Assembly (NCBI RefSeq): GCF_014692525.1
Contig: NZ_JACNYL010000003.1
Location: forward strand, 186,001 to 250,000
Length of the DNA stretch: 64,000 nt
Reading direction: 5' to 3'
DNA from: Sphingobacterium chuzhouense
GTDB taxonomy: Bacteria; Bacteroidota; Bacteroidia; Sphingobacteriales; Sphingobacteriaceae
Both the position numbers and the translations under genes were made by a program. The notes below the pieces were generated by a model. It saw only the letters and a program-made list of their open reading frames with translations. It made no database searches and had not been told where the DNA came from. Positions within the stretch are counted from its first letter, which is position 1; every line of letters begins with the position of its first letter. Shown piece after piece: positions 37,162-46,355 of this stretch.

Positions 37162-37169
37162 TATTTTTG
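37162..37169 (+). promoter_or_regulatory. -7 promoter element of the 98-aa secreted protein gene
   Basis: TATTTTTG fits TAnnTTTG, 24 bases upstream of the ATG at 37194. No clear -33. Confidence 0.4.
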
Positions 37170-37193
37170 TACTAGGTCAACTAAATATCGTGG

Positions 37194-37490
37194 ATGAAAA
37201 AGACTTGGACAATATATCTATTTCTCCTTCTAGGAAGTATAATTTGTTTGCAAGCTACTTCGACAGATATCACAAAAGATTTTGATGTAAATGTCGACCA
37301 AATCTTTGACCAAAACAACGATGCGGAAGAAAGTGAAACAAGACTTAACTTGGACGATGAAATTATCGTGGAGACGGCTTTCTCTCCTTATCTTTTAGCA
37401 CAACCCAAAGATTGCTTTTATCTTTTACCGGGCAGGCCACTTCCTCATGTTAGTATCGGTTTGCATTTCCCTCCTCCCAACGTCGTTTAG
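37194..37490 (+). CDS. Small exported protein, unknown function
   Basis: 98 aa. The first 22 residues form a signal peptide (hydrophobic core IYLFLLLGSIICLQA, likely cut after LQA). The mature part is acidic up to about residue 55, then ends with a Pro-rich stretch (LLPGRPLPHVSIGLHFPPPNVV). I recognise no family. It has its own -7 promoter element and is followed by the S74-tail protein gene, so the two may be co-regulated. Confidence 0.5.
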   Translation: MKKTWTIYLFLLLGSIICLQATSTDITKDFDVNVDQIFDQNNDAEESETRLNLDDEIIVETAFSPYLLAQPKDCFYLLPGRPLPHVSIGLHFPPPNVV

Positions 37491-37600
37491 CTCCTTCCAT
37501 TCATATTAGGAAATAACATTTGAGTAAGAGAATATACTTTTTGTATTCGCGTACCGCGGATGCAAGTTTTTCATATACATTTAATAAAATATATAACACA

Positions 37601-38032
37601 ATGAAGACAAATATCATTATTAAAGGAATCTGTACATTGAGTATTGCTTTCGGCTCCATTTCAATCGCGTTTAGCCAACAATATCAAGAAGATCAAATAA
37701 AAATCAATGTGGCACAGATTACCAATTCTACCGAAAAGCTAAAAAACTTAAATCCAATTACGTTCAACTATAACAGAGATGAATTCAAGGCTCTTAATTT
37801 ACCAACGGGTAATCGTTATGGATTTTTAGCCCGCGATATAGAAAACGTATTTCCAGATATGTTACAAACCTCATCAAAGGTATATACAACGGGAAAAAAC
37901 ACAACGAAAACGGCTAAATACGATGACGTGGATAATGAAAGTCTGATACCTGTTCTCGTTGCCGCGATAAAAGAACAGCAGGAACAGATTGAAGCGTTGA
38001 GAAAAGAAGTAGAACAATTGAAATCCAAATAA
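37601..38032 (+). CDS. Exported protein with an S74-like intramolecular chaperone (tail-fibre/endosialidase) domain
   Basis: 143 aa from the ATG at 37601 (MKTNIIIKG), preferred over a TTG at 37520 because it places a signal peptide at the N-terminus. After the signal, LKNLNPITFNYNRDEF, NRYGFLARDIENVFPDML and YDDVDNESLIPVLVAAIKEQQ match the chaperone-of-endosialidase/peptidase S74 family. The C-terminal segment is a coiled coil (EQQEQIEALRKEVEQLKSK). In tail-spike proteins this domain trimerises and cuts itself off. Here it is a free-standing exported protein. Confidence 0.8.
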   Translation: MKTNIIIKGICTLSIAFGSISIAFSQQYQEDQIKINVAQITNSTEKLKNLNPITFNYNRDEFKALNLPTGNRYGFLARDIENVFPDMLQTSSKVYTTGKNTTKTAKYDDVDNESLIPVLVAAIKEQQEQIEALRKEVEQLKSK

Positions 38033-38049
38033 ACCTGTCGCTACGAAGC

Positions 38050-38088
38050 AAATAACCATGAGCCAAAAGGTATGGCTCATGGTTATTT
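38050..38088. terminator. Bidirectional hairpin between S74 and porin genes
   Basis: Perfect 16-bp stem AAATAACCATGAGCCA with TGGCTCATGGTTATTT around a 7-nt loop, midway between two convergent genes. Confidence 0.85.
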
Positions 38089-38096
38089 AATATCTA

Positions 38097-39143
38097 TTAA
38101 AACGCGTAAACAAGAGCAATTGAAACTTGCGATGCATTCTTCGTAGCAGTAAGCCCGTCTTTCTTCAAGAAACCAGATTGGTTATTGTTATCCAGACGAA
38201 CTTCTGGAATAACAATCAGCCCACCGTGTTTCAGCTGTGCCGACAGCGTGAATGATGTAAATTGCTGCCCCTCCAATTCCTCCACATCCTTTTCTTTGAA
38301 GTATTCCGCACGGACGCCCATACCAATATTTTCATTGATATTATAACGAGGATATATTGCCACACCACTATAACCACCATCGGATTGAAATGTATAATCT
38401 GCTGCATTCAGTCCGAGACTAACTTTTGGAGAAAAATCATAGCTAGCTACAAGGTCAACTAATGTTCCGGAACTATAATTGGCCTCTCCTCCTTCCGACG
38501 AACCCGTCAGGAAGTTTAAGTATGCGCTGAACTCATCGACAGGGGTTAAGGCCAATTGTGCACCTACATGCGATATTCCATTAAAATCCTGATAGACATT
38601 CCAGTCATTGAATAAGCCCGCCATCAGTGACACCTTATCCGAGAAAGCATAAGTTGCTTTAATTCCGGCATTTTGAAATGGTCCGGCACCAAATAGGTAG
38701 GAAGTGGAATAATGAAAGTTTGAGACTGGTGAGATTACTTCATAACCAATAAATGTTCCCATATAACCAGCCGTCATGTTGAATTTATCCGTAAAATCGT
38801 AAGAAGCATACAAGTTTTGGATATGGAACGAATTGCCGGCATTGGCTTCACTATCATCGCCGTTTGGTATACTGAGGTATTGTCCGCGCGGTCCGAATGC
38901 AAGCTCGCCGACAAAGGTCGCTTTACCAGTTGACTTTTGCAACCCTAGGCCAAGCATGCCCAACGAAATAGAATTATGATTGTTTGCGAAATACGTACCG
39001 ATATTTTCTTGTTCAGCAAAGTCATATTTCCAATAAATATCTGCGTAACCAGTTATTTCCAAAGGTGTGCCTTCCTGTGCACATAAAAAAGCTGAAATAA
39101 GTACAAAAATGAATATAGATAATGATTTTTTCATGATTTTCAT
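38097..39143 (-). CDS. Outer-membrane beta-barrel porin (BBP2/OmpL-like)
   Basis: 348 aa with a signal peptide (first 22 residues, cut at LCAQ). The mature protein is built of alternating beta strands rich in aromatics, with segments such as ITGYADIYWKYDF, NSISLGMLGLGLQKSTGKATFVGELAFGPRG, SVALVYAF at the C-terminus, and a final Phe typical of barrels. This matches the BBP2 porin family often found beside ammonium transporters in Bacteroidota. M1 and M4 are both possible starts. It is divergent from amtB across a 344-bp AT-rich gap. Confidence 0.82.
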   Translation of the reverse strand: MKIMKKSLSIFIFVLISAFLCAQEGTPLEITGYADIYWKYDFAEQENIGTYFANNHNSISLGMLGLGLQKSTGKATFVGELAFGPRGQYLSIPNGDDSEANAGNSFHIQNLYASYDFTDKFNMTAGYMGTFIGYEVISPVSNFHYSTSYLFGAGPFQNAGIKATYAFSDKVSLMAGLFNDWNVYQDFNGISHVGAQLALTPVDEFSAYLNFLTGSSEGGEANYSSGTLVDLVASYDFSPKVSLGLNAADYTFQSDGGYSGVAIYPRYNINENIGMGVRAEYFKEKDVEELEGQQFTSFTLSAQLKHGGLIVIPEVRLDNNNQSGFLKKDGLTATKNASQVSIALVYAF

Positions 39144-39487
39144 TTGTTTTATTATGTTTTAAAATAAAATAATTAACACAAAACAATAAAAAATCAATAA
39201 ACAAAACCAAAAACAAGACATTAACTAATTTTTATAAAGAACGTATATGAAAAACAAAAAATAAATGACAAAAAATCAGTTTGTAATACGATTTTTATTA
39301 TTTACAAAAACAAATTAAAGTAAAAAATCACAATATTTTCAAATATTTTATATAAAAAATAAAAAATTACTAGATTTTATCATTTTTTGTTTCGATATTT
39401 GAAATGAAAAACAATTTTAAATATCAAATAATCAAAAAGACAAGACAAAAACCACTAATTAATCAAAAAACTTAATCAAAACCAGAG
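39144..39487. other. AT-rich intergenic region between the porin and amtB genes (344 bp)
   Basis: No gene seen. Very AT-rich with many A- and T-runs. It holds a near-perfect inverted repeat: GATATTTGAAA (39394-39404) and TTTTAAATATC (39415-39425), one G-T pair, 10-nt spacer. No clean -33/-7 pair or sigma-54 site was found. Confidence 0.6.
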
Positions 39488-40792
39488 ATGAAAAAAATTC
39501 TCCCATTTGGACTCCTTGCATTGGCGGCAATCCTCGCATTGCTCTCCCCATCTACCGAAGTTACTACCGTCGCAGAAAGCAATATAGATACAGGCGACAC
39601 TGCATGGCTATTAATGTCTGCGGCATTGGTACTATTAATGACACCGGGTTTGGCTTTTTTCTATGGTGGCATGGTTCGCAAAAAAAATGTAATATCTACC
39701 ATGCTACAAAGTTTCGTATGTATGGGCCTTATCACCATTATATGGGTCGTATTTGGCTTCAGCCTTGCATTTGGCGAAGATATCGGCGGTATTATCGGCA
39801 ACCCTTCCACTTTCTATATGATGAAGGGCATGTTAGGGAACGATGCCTGGTCAGCATTACCGACCATCCCTATAGCATTATTCGCTATGTTCCAGTTAAA
39901 ATTTGCGGTAATTACCCCTGCGCTCATCACAGGCGCTTTTGCCGAGCGTATTAAATTTAATTCCTACCTTATTTTTATTACGTTATTCGTCATTTTCATC
40001 TACGCACCATTAGCACATGCCACGTGGCATCCCGATGGGTTGTTAGCAAACATGGGCGTGCTCGACTTTGCCGGGGGAACCGTTGTACACATGTCGGCAG
40101 GATGGGCCGCTTTGGCTTCCGCATTATACTTAGGCAAACGTAAAGAACAAGTGCATACGCCAGCCCGTATCAGCTATGTTATCTTAGGAACAGGTTTACT
40201 ATGGTTTGGCTGGTTCGGATTCAATGCGGGCTCAGCAGGTGGCGCCAATGAGTTAGCCGCTTCCGCATTTGCAACCACAACTACCGCATCAGCTGCAGCT
40301 GCCATAGCGTGGATTTTCTTTGATATCCTCAGAGGTAAAAAGCCTTCCGCAATGGGTGCCTGTATAGGCGCAGTTGTCGGATTGGTAGCTATTACGCCCG
40401 CTGCTGGTTTTGTGACAATCCCACATTCACTAGTCATTGGCCTGGTCGCCGCGGTTATCAGTAATCTCGTGGTTATCTGGAGAACCAAGAGAGGTATAGA
40501 CGACACCTTAGACGTATTTCCCTGCCACGGTGTAGGAGGCATGGTCGGTATGCTACTAACAGGTGTGTTCGCACATAGCAGCGTCAACGGCGCTGTTACA
40601 ACCAACGGGCTATTCTTCGGTGAAACCGGGCTTTTTCTTGCTCACCTGGTTGCTCTTGTTGGTGCTTCAGCGTTCGCTTTCTTCGGATCATTGGTTCTCT
40701 TAAAAGTTACCGATCTCTTAGCATCACTACGTGTTAGTGAAGAGGCGGAAATTGTTGGACTGGACATGAGTCAACATAACGAAGAACTTTAG
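39488..40792 (+). CDS. amtB: Ammonium transporter
   Basis: 434 aa, eleven membrane segments plus an N-terminal signal-like helix. The pore features are present: twin His (FAGGTVVHMS and FPCHGVGGM), the conserved Asp in LDFAGG, and the family motifs PGLAFFYGGMVRKKN and WHPDG. It moves ammonium or ammonia through the inner membrane as a trimer. No PII (glnK) gene accompanies it here, although this is the usual partner. Confidence 0.97.
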   Translation: MKKILPFGLLALAAILALLSPSTEVTTVAESNIDTGDTAWLLMSAALVLLMTPGLAFFYGGMVRKKNVISTMLQSFVCMGLITIIWVVFGFSLAFGEDIGGIIGNPSTFYMMKGMLGNDAWSALPTIPIALFAMFQLKFAVITPALITGAFAERIKFNSYLIFITLFVIFIYAPLAHATWHPDGLLANMGVLDFAGGTVVHMSAGWAALASALYLGKRKEQVHTPARISYVILGTGLLWFGWFGFNAGSAGGANELAASAFATTTTASAAAAIAWIFFDILRGKKPSAMGACIGAVVGLVAITPAAGFVTIPHSLVIGLVAAVISNLVVIWRTKRGIDDTLDVFPCHGVGGMVGMLLTGVFAHSSVNGAVTTNGLFFGETGLFLAHLVALVGASAFAFFGSLVLLKVTDLLASLRVSEEAEIVGLDMSQHNEEL

Positions 40793-40828
40793 TTCTTTAA
40801 AGGTGTTCAAGAACTGACAACAACGGAA

Positions 40829-40864
40829 AAGAAGCGGTCACTTTTATTGTAGTGACCACTTCTT
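40829..40864. terminator. Hairpin between amtB and the Wzc-type gene
   Basis: A 14-bp stem AAGAAGCGGTCACT with AGTGACCACTTCTT, one C-A mismatch, 8-nt loop. It lies between the convergent amtB and exopolysaccharide genes and can end either transcript. Confidence 0.75.
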
Positions 40865-40883
40865 CTAAACAAAAAATGTCGTA

Positions 40884-43271
40884 TTATCTTTTAAAACCGA
40901 ATATACCACGTTTCTTCTCCTCTCCGTAGCCATAACCGTAACCATATCCTCCATAGCCATCGCTTCCGTAACCATAACTATAGCCTCCCAGTTTTAAGCC
41001 ATTTAGCACAATAGCAATGTTGTTTATCTTTTTCTCCTTATATATGCGATCGATATCGGGTAGTTGACGGCGATCCATCTTGCCCGCCCGTATCATAAAT
41101 AAGGTCAAGTCAGAAATACGATCCACGATAGCCGCATCAGCAACAACTCCTATGGGCACACCGTCAACGATAATATAATCATATTGATTACGTAATATTT
41201 GAAACAGATCATCCAATCTTTTGCTTAACAACAATTCCACCGGGTTGGGGGCTATCGCACCGATTGGAAAAAAATGCAGATTGGGAATTTCCTCCGAAAT
41301 ATGCCGGATTTGTTCCATCTGTACATTAGGATTTGATAAATAATGACTTACACCTTTTAAGCTGTTCAATCCAGCCCTTGTACTTAACGAACCTTTACGC
41401 AAATCTAAATCAACAACCGCAACCCTCTTACCCAAGTACGACATCGTGGTAGCAAGGTTTAACGAAGTGAATGTTTTCCCAACACCGATACCGAAAGAAG
41501 TCAGCATAATGACCTTGGCTTCTATCCCGTCACTCGACATAAAACTAATATTCGTCCGCAAAATCCGGAAAGCTTCCGTCAGCGGGTCCCGTCCTGTTTC
41601 CGACACCAAAATATTTGTTTTGCTATTTGTTTTCCTATCAGATAATGGTATTTCTCCTAAAAATGGTACAGACACAGCCTCTTCGATATCCCGTCGAGTA
41701 CGAACCTTCGTATCCAACATCATTGTCAATAACAAAATCACTGCAGGAAGAACTAAGCCGATAGCCACACCTGTGCCTACTTTGCGAAATTTACTAGGAT
41801 GAATAGGTGCGGTAGAACGGGATGCTGCATCTACAATTCGGATGCTTTCGTCCGTCATCGCCTGGTTGATCGCATTTTCTTCCCTTTTGTTAAGCAAATA
41901 TAAATACAACTCTTCCTTTACTTTCTGTTGCCGCTCGACGGAAAGCATCATCCGTTGCTTTCGAGGCACCTGCATCACTTTTCCTCTGGCAGATTGCTCC
42001 TCTTTCAATATATTGTTCATCTTGATATCCAAACCTCTCAAGGTATTGTTCACCGCTTCATAAATATTGTCTCGCATGGATGCCAAGTTTCTATCGAGAT
42101 CAACTACTACCGGATTTGCCGTACTACTTCCTTCTACCAGACGATTTCGGCGCAACAGCATGGTATTGTATTCCCCGATCTGACTTTCCACACTCGCATC
42201 CACCAGTCCAGTATTATTCGGCATCAGCTCATATTGTCCCCCATTCGCGGTGAGGTATTCCCGCATCATGTTCGCCAGATTGATGTCTGTTTCTATTTTG
42301 GTTCGCTCCGACTGGAACTGGCGGGTATCCGATAAATACATCTGTCCTGCTGTCTGCACGTCCACGCCCTGATTGGCCGTCCGCAAACGTTCAATATCAG
42401 ATTCCACCGATCCCAATTCACTCTCTATAATCGCCAAGCGATCGCGTATAAACTCCTCGGTATTGACCGCTATTTGATTTTTGTCTGATAATGTGACTTC
42501 ATTGTAGACCGTAATTAATTCCGTAATCAGCGCCGCTGCCCGTTGCGGATTCGTATCTTCAAGAGCAATCTGCAACAAGGAAGCGTCATCATCCATTTGA
42601 CTGATATTCAGATTGGATAAAAAATAACTCACAACAGCAGTTATAGGTCGCTTAACCACACGAATAACCCTGCCGTATGATGCTTCATTGTAAAATGGGG
42701 TTGGTTTTATCATGAGCACACCAAACGGTGTCTTGGTCTCGTTATTGAGAGGAATTTTAACTTCTTCGTCTTCAGTTTTATCATTCCTTTTTCTTACGCG
42801 TACATGGTTTGCATCCAATGGTATTACTAGAAGATCGTATCCGATGCTTTCCGATTTTCCCCCAAGGGCAACACTCACCGGGCTGGTCTTGTACAATTCG
42901 TTGTAGCGTAGTCCCACACGTTCCAAATAGTTCGTTTCCGCACCGATGCGCTCTATCGTAGTTCGCATCAACTCCTTGGAGCGAAGTTGCAGAATCTCAC
43001 TTTTCACACTCACCGTGTTGATAGAATTTGTCCGCGTAAGGCGTGCCGTGACAGGTGTATTAACCGGTGTCTTTATCATCACGGTTTCCACACTACGGTA
43101 AATAAAGGGAGATTTACTATATTGATAATAATAATATGCGCCAAACACTAAGACAGATAAAGCAAACCATTTCCACTGATAAAGCAGGTATTTTAGAATA
43201 TCAAGTACATTGATCGATTGCTCTTTTTTGCCATCAGCGGCTATACTGGAATTATATTGATTAACACGCAT
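40884..43271 (-). CDS. Wzc-type exopolysaccharide tyrosine autokinase / Wzz co-polymerase
   Basis: 795 aa. The N-terminal Wzz-like part has two membrane helices (about 33-52 and 497-518) around a large periplasmic coiled-coil region (about 250-490). The cytoplasmic BY-kinase domain has Walker A TSFGIGVGKT (K599), Walker A' VAVVDLDLR (about 618-625) and Walker B YIIVDGVP (about 699-706). The C-terminus carries eight Tyr in a Gly-Tyr-rich cluster (763-781), the phosphorylation tail. It controls chain length and export with the Wza-like protein encoded 11 bp upstream. The dedicated phosphatase is not in the window. It is the last gene of the locus. Confidence 0.95.
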   Translation of the reverse strand: MRVNQYNSSIAADGKKEQSINVLDILKYLLYQWKWFALSVLVFGAYYYYQYSKSPFIYRSVETVMIKTPVNTPVTARLTRTNSINTVSVKSEILQLRSKELMRTTIERIGAETNYLERVGLRYNELYKTSPVSVALGGKSESIGYDLLVIPLDANHVRVRKRNDKTEDEEVKIPLNNETKTPFGVLMIKPTPFYNEASYGRVIRVVKRPITAVVSYFLSNLNISQMDDDASLLQIALEDTNPQRAAALITELITVYNEVTLSDKNQIAVNTEEFIRDRLAIIESELGSVESDIERLRTANQGVDVQTAGQMYLSDTRQFQSERTKIETDINLANMMREYLTANGGQYELMPNNTGLVDASVESQIGEYNTMLLRRNRLVEGSSTANPVVVDLDRNLASMRDNIYEAVNNTLRGLDIKMNNILKEEQSARGKVMQVPRKQRMMLSVERQQKVKEELYLYLLNKREENAINQAMTDESIRIVDAASRSTAPIHPSKFRKVGTGVAIGLVLPAVILLLTMMLDTKVRTRRDIEEAVSVPFLGEIPLSDRKTNSKTNILVSETGRDPLTEAFRILRTNISFMSSDGIEAKVIMLTSFGIGVGKTFTSLNLATTMSYLGKRVAVVDLDLRKGSLSTRAGLNSLKGVSHYLSNPNVQMEQIRHISEEIPNLHFFPIGAIAPNPVELLLSKRLDDLFQILRNQYDYIIVDGVPIGVVADAAIVDRISDLTLFMIRAGKMDRRQLPDIDRIYKEKKINNIAIVLNGLKLGGYSYGYGSDGYGGYGYGYGYGEEKKRGIFGFKR

Positions 43272-43281
43272 TTTCTTTCGA

Positions 43282-44082
43282 TTATTTAAATAAAGTATAC
43301 ATTGATACGATAAAACCTGTTATCGCAATGGATAGACTCAGAAATTGCCTATTGCGCTGCTCGCGAGGTGTTGTCGGTGCTACCCGAGGTTCCACATAAA
43401 CAATGTCGTTTTGTTGCAAGTAATAAGTCGGCGAATCAAAAATAGATTTTGATTCTATGTCGTTTACGTATTTTTTTCGCACTCCATCTTGTTCCCGAAT
43501 AACGAATACCGCTTGGGGATCAGCAAGAATAGACAAACCTCCCGCTTGGGTAATTGCCTCCAACAAGGTTATCTGAGCTTCCGGCACCTGCAAAACAGAT
43601 TGACTCCCAACAGCGCCCATTACACTAATTTTCAGATTTAACAGTTCCACTTTCACGGTAGGGTTGTTAATATATTCTTTAGCAATCAAAGCACCACGGA
43701 CCATTTCCCGAACCTCTTCCAACGTTAATCCTTCCACACGCATTTTACCAAGAATCGGAAAACCGATGGTTCCTTCTTGATCAACGGTATAGCCCGATGT
43801 CGAACTGGAACGATCTACTACAGTCGATACATTGCCATCATCTCCCACCCTATAACTACCTACGCCACTATTGAACGGCGCGGCGAGCTCCGGTGCACTC
43901 GCACTCACTACAATCTGAATGCGATCGTTTTTCTGTAATCGCAATAATGGCGCTTCCAAAGCAAGATATGCCGTATCGGGCGCCATATCTTGTACGTATA
44001 CCACTTTTCTAGGTACTATACAACCGTTTAACAGTACCAGGCCTAACAGCCATGTCAATAAAGTAATCTTATTCATATTCAT
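43282..44082 (-). CDS. Wza-like polysaccharide export lipoprotein
   Basis: 266 aa. The lipoprotein signal LGLVLLNGC places a lipidated Cys21 in the outer membrane. It has a polysaccharide export domain (RLQKNDRIQIVVSAS, YRVGDDGNVSTVV, GYTVDQEGTIGFPILGKMRVEGL) and an SLBB-type segment (KISVMGAVGSQSVLQVPEAQITLLEAITQAGGL). A C-terminal transmembrane helix (SLSIAITGFIVSMYTLF) completes it. It forms the outer-membrane channel for the polymer together with the Wzc-type kinase. Its start overlaps the end of the preceding GT4 gene by 14 bases. Confidence 0.92.
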   Translation of the reverse strand: MNMNKITLLTWLLGLVLLNGCIVPRKVVYVQDMAPDTAYLALEAPLLRLQKNDRIQIVVSASAPELAAPFNSGVGSYRVGDDGNVSTVVDRSSSTSGYTVDQEGTIGFPILGKMRVEGLTLEEVREMVRGALIAKEYINNPTVKVELLNLKISVMGAVGSQSVLQVPEAQITLLEAITQAGGLSILADPQAVFVIREQDGVRKKYVNDIESKSIFDSPTYYLQQNDIVYVEPRVAPTTPREQRNRQFLSLSIAITGFIVSMYTLFK

Positions 44083-45220
44083 AATTTTGTTGTTTTCTTA
44101 ATTCCTCATAAAGTTCCAGACTCTTCTCCACCATCTTGTCCCTTGTAAAATATTCTTCGTATCGCTTTTGGCTACCTTCTGACAATTGTTGTTTTAATAT
44201 AAGGTCGGTTGCTATTTTTTTACAGGCATACGCTAATGCTTCCGGGTTCTCCCGTTCTACCACTAATCCGGAGACACCATCTTCATTTACCCAACTCACG
44301 CCGGAACCGGGGATGTGTGTCGATACGAGCGGTTTTCCGCAGGACATTGCTTCTATCTGCACAATCGCAAAAGCTTCCGTCTTCCAAATAGAGCTTAAGC
44401 AGAATATATCAGCCGAGGCATAGTAGGCCGATGCATCTTCGTCCGGCAAAAAACCCAATAACGTCACTCTATCCTCCACTTCCAGCTCTTGAATCAATGC
44501 AGTCAATGATTCTCGTAAAGGACCTTTTCCTCCAATGACAATCTGGAAACTATTGTCGAGATATTGTGCCGCCCGAATTAAATATTCATAACCTTTATAA
44601 TCTACCAAACGTCCTAACGAAAAAATCACATGCTTATCTTTGTATCGCTCCTTAATAGCTACAATCTTTTCCGTAACTGCCTGCACCGGCAAAACCCCTA
44701 TTGGGATATAATCAATCTTATGTTGTACCTTTTGGAGAGATGCTGATTCGGCTACATATACCGGACTCGTTCCCACAATAATGTCCGCTCTTTTGATAAG
44801 CCAATTTTGCAGCGGCACATATAGTTTCAATAACGCTCGCTGCTTCAATATATCCGAATGCCAATGTAAAACCACCTTGCCCCGATAACCAGAAAGGAAT
44901 AAGGCGAGACACGCCATCGGATCAGGATGATGGATGTGGATTACGTCATAATATCTCGCGATTTGGCGAAGCTTTGTAATCATGGCCGGTGCCAACATCG
45001 TCGCTGCCAGCTTATGTTTTGTGGGTACCACGAAGACACTTCCATAGGCATTTAGTTCTATGGTACCCTGCGGATAGTTTTCGGTTGACGCACAAAGCAT
45101 ATCACAACGTACCTTCCGCTCTGACAAACCTATTGTCAGATCATACATTACTTTTTCCACTCCACCCCGAATGGGATAGAATTTTCCCAATTGCAATATA
45201 CTCATGTTCCTAAACTTCAT
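44069..45220 (-). CDS. Glycosyltransferase family 4 (GT-B)
   Basis: 383 aa. N-terminal YPIRGGVEKVMYDL is the Gly-Gly acceptor-side loop; the C-terminal Rossmann domain has FSLGRLVDYKGYEYLI and the Glu-rich EAFAIVQIEAMSCGKPLV (E-x7-E) motif. Cytoplasmic, adds a sugar to the lipid-linked repeat unit. The first Met or M6 may be the start; the longer one overlaps the next gene by 11 bases. Confidence 0.9.
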   Translation of the reverse strand: MKFRNMSILQLGKFYPIRGGVEKVMYDLTIGLSERKVRCDMLCASTENYPQGTIELNAYGSVFVVPTKHKLAATMLAPAMITKLRQIARYYDVIHIHHPDPMACLALFLSGYRGKVVLHWHSDILKQRALLKLYVPLQNWLIKRADIIVGTSPVYVAESASLQKVQHKIDYIPIGVLPVQAVTEKIVAIKERYKDKHVIFSLGRLVDYKGYEYLIRAAQYLDNSFQIVIGGKGPLRESLTALIQELEVEDRVTLLGFLPDEDASAYYASADIFCLSSIWKTEAFAIVQIEAMSCGKPLVSTHIPGSGVSWVNEDGVSGLVVERENPEALAYACKKIATDLILKQQLSEGSQKRYEEYFTRDKMVEKSLELYEELRKQQNYEYE

Positions 45221-46355
45221 TGTGTTTTCTATTCATGCTCTCCTTTAAAAGCATGCAAAACACATCTGACCAATTATTTGCCAACGGTTCTGCTATAACT
45301 GTAGAAGGGATCGGTTTGAAAGCCTGGCTTTCTCCCTTAATAAGCTGCGCCATCAATTTTGCTAAAGCAACTGGGTTATCCGGATCAAAAAAAGCCGTGT
45401 AACCGCTAGCTCCGGCTGTCTCATGTGCATAAGGCATATCCGCCAGCAGCATATATTTGTTGTAAACTGCAAATTCCGAAATGGGCAAGCCCCAGGATTC
45501 CACTCTAGATGAGTAAATAAGTCCGGTGCAGGTATCGTAATAGTTCTGCAAATCATCTTTCGACAAGAATCCTACAAATCGAATTGAATTCAACCCACCC
45601 CATTTTTTATGCAGCCATCTCGCATATTTATTTTCATTTCCCCGAACCGTGATGTAGACTTTAAAATCCTTGATATGATAATGGTTCTCCAAGATGTCGA
45701 CTGCCCGACAGATCACTTCAAAGTTTTTATGAGGGTTAGGTGACGCCGCGTAAATAAAAGATATAGCCTTATTCCGACAACCTGCTTTTCCTTGTGTATA
45801 CATACTCGCCTTTGGTCGTATTGGTGGTGCTACAACGATCTTACTCCTATCTATGGCAAACATCTTATTCATCGCTTTTCTAAACCACTCTTGTTGCACG
45901 ACGACATAACGATTCCGGTGGATATTTCGACGATAAATAAATTTCGTTAACATCGCTATGATCGCCATATTAGGCGCAAAGAACAGGTCGTGCAACTTCC
46001 AGCGATAACTAAAAAGTGCATTATGGCAATAAACCGCTTGGCGCTCGGCGACTACATTCGGTGTGGTATCGTGCAACGAGAACCAAAGGTCGACCGAGCC
46101 GATAGTTTTGGATATTCGTTTCAACGAAACATATTCATACCACAACCGGTTTATCCATCTTTTTTTCGGCCATTGCGTTTCGATGTATTCGATATGCGGA
46201 TAATCTGCCAATTCTTTTTTATACACAATAGCGATCACCCTAAACTCACCTTCCCGATCAGCAACCCATTGCGAAAGACCGGAAAGACAATCCCTCAATA
46301 TGGTTAAAGGACCTGCTTCCACAATATTTACGGCTGATATCACTATGGTCTTCAT
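45210..46355 (-). CDS. Glycosyltransferase family 1/4-like
   Basis: 381 aa GT-B enzyme. The C-terminal half has IYAASPNPHKNFEVICRA, RFVGFLSKDDLQNYY and a VESWGLPISEFAVYN donor-binding motif. The N-terminal part is variable. It overlaps the 44069 gene by 11 bases and the next GT4 gene by 4 bases, so the three are coupled. Confidence 0.85.
   Translation of the reverse strand: MKTIVISAVNIVEAGPLTILRDCLSGLSQWVADREGEFRVIAIVYKKELADYPHIEYIETQWPKKRWINRLWYEYVSLKRISKTIGSVDLWFSLHDTTPNVVAERQAVYCHNALFSYRWKLHDLFFAPNMAIIAMLTKFIYRRNIHRNRYVVVQQEWFRKAMNKMFAIDRSKIVVAPPIRPKASMYTQGKAGCRNKAISFIYAASPNPHKNFEVICRAVDILENHYHIKDFKVYITVRGNENKYARWLHKKWGGLNSIRFVGFLSKDDLQNYYDTCTGLIYSSRVESWGLPISEFAVYNKYMLLADMPYAHETAGASGYTAFFDPDNPVALAKLMAQLIKGESQAFKPIPSTVIAEPLANNWSDVFCMLLKESMNRKHNEV

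Noticed and set aside
40174..40605. Open frame on the minus strand within amtB (143 codons)
   Set aside because: Shadow of a strongly conserved membrane protein; no export signal, no family match.
41470..41500. Atypical Walker A of the Wzc-type kinase (SFGIGVGKT)
   Set aside because: The family tolerates variation here (E. coli Wzc also departs from the usual pattern), and the Lys-Thr and other Walker motifs are intact.
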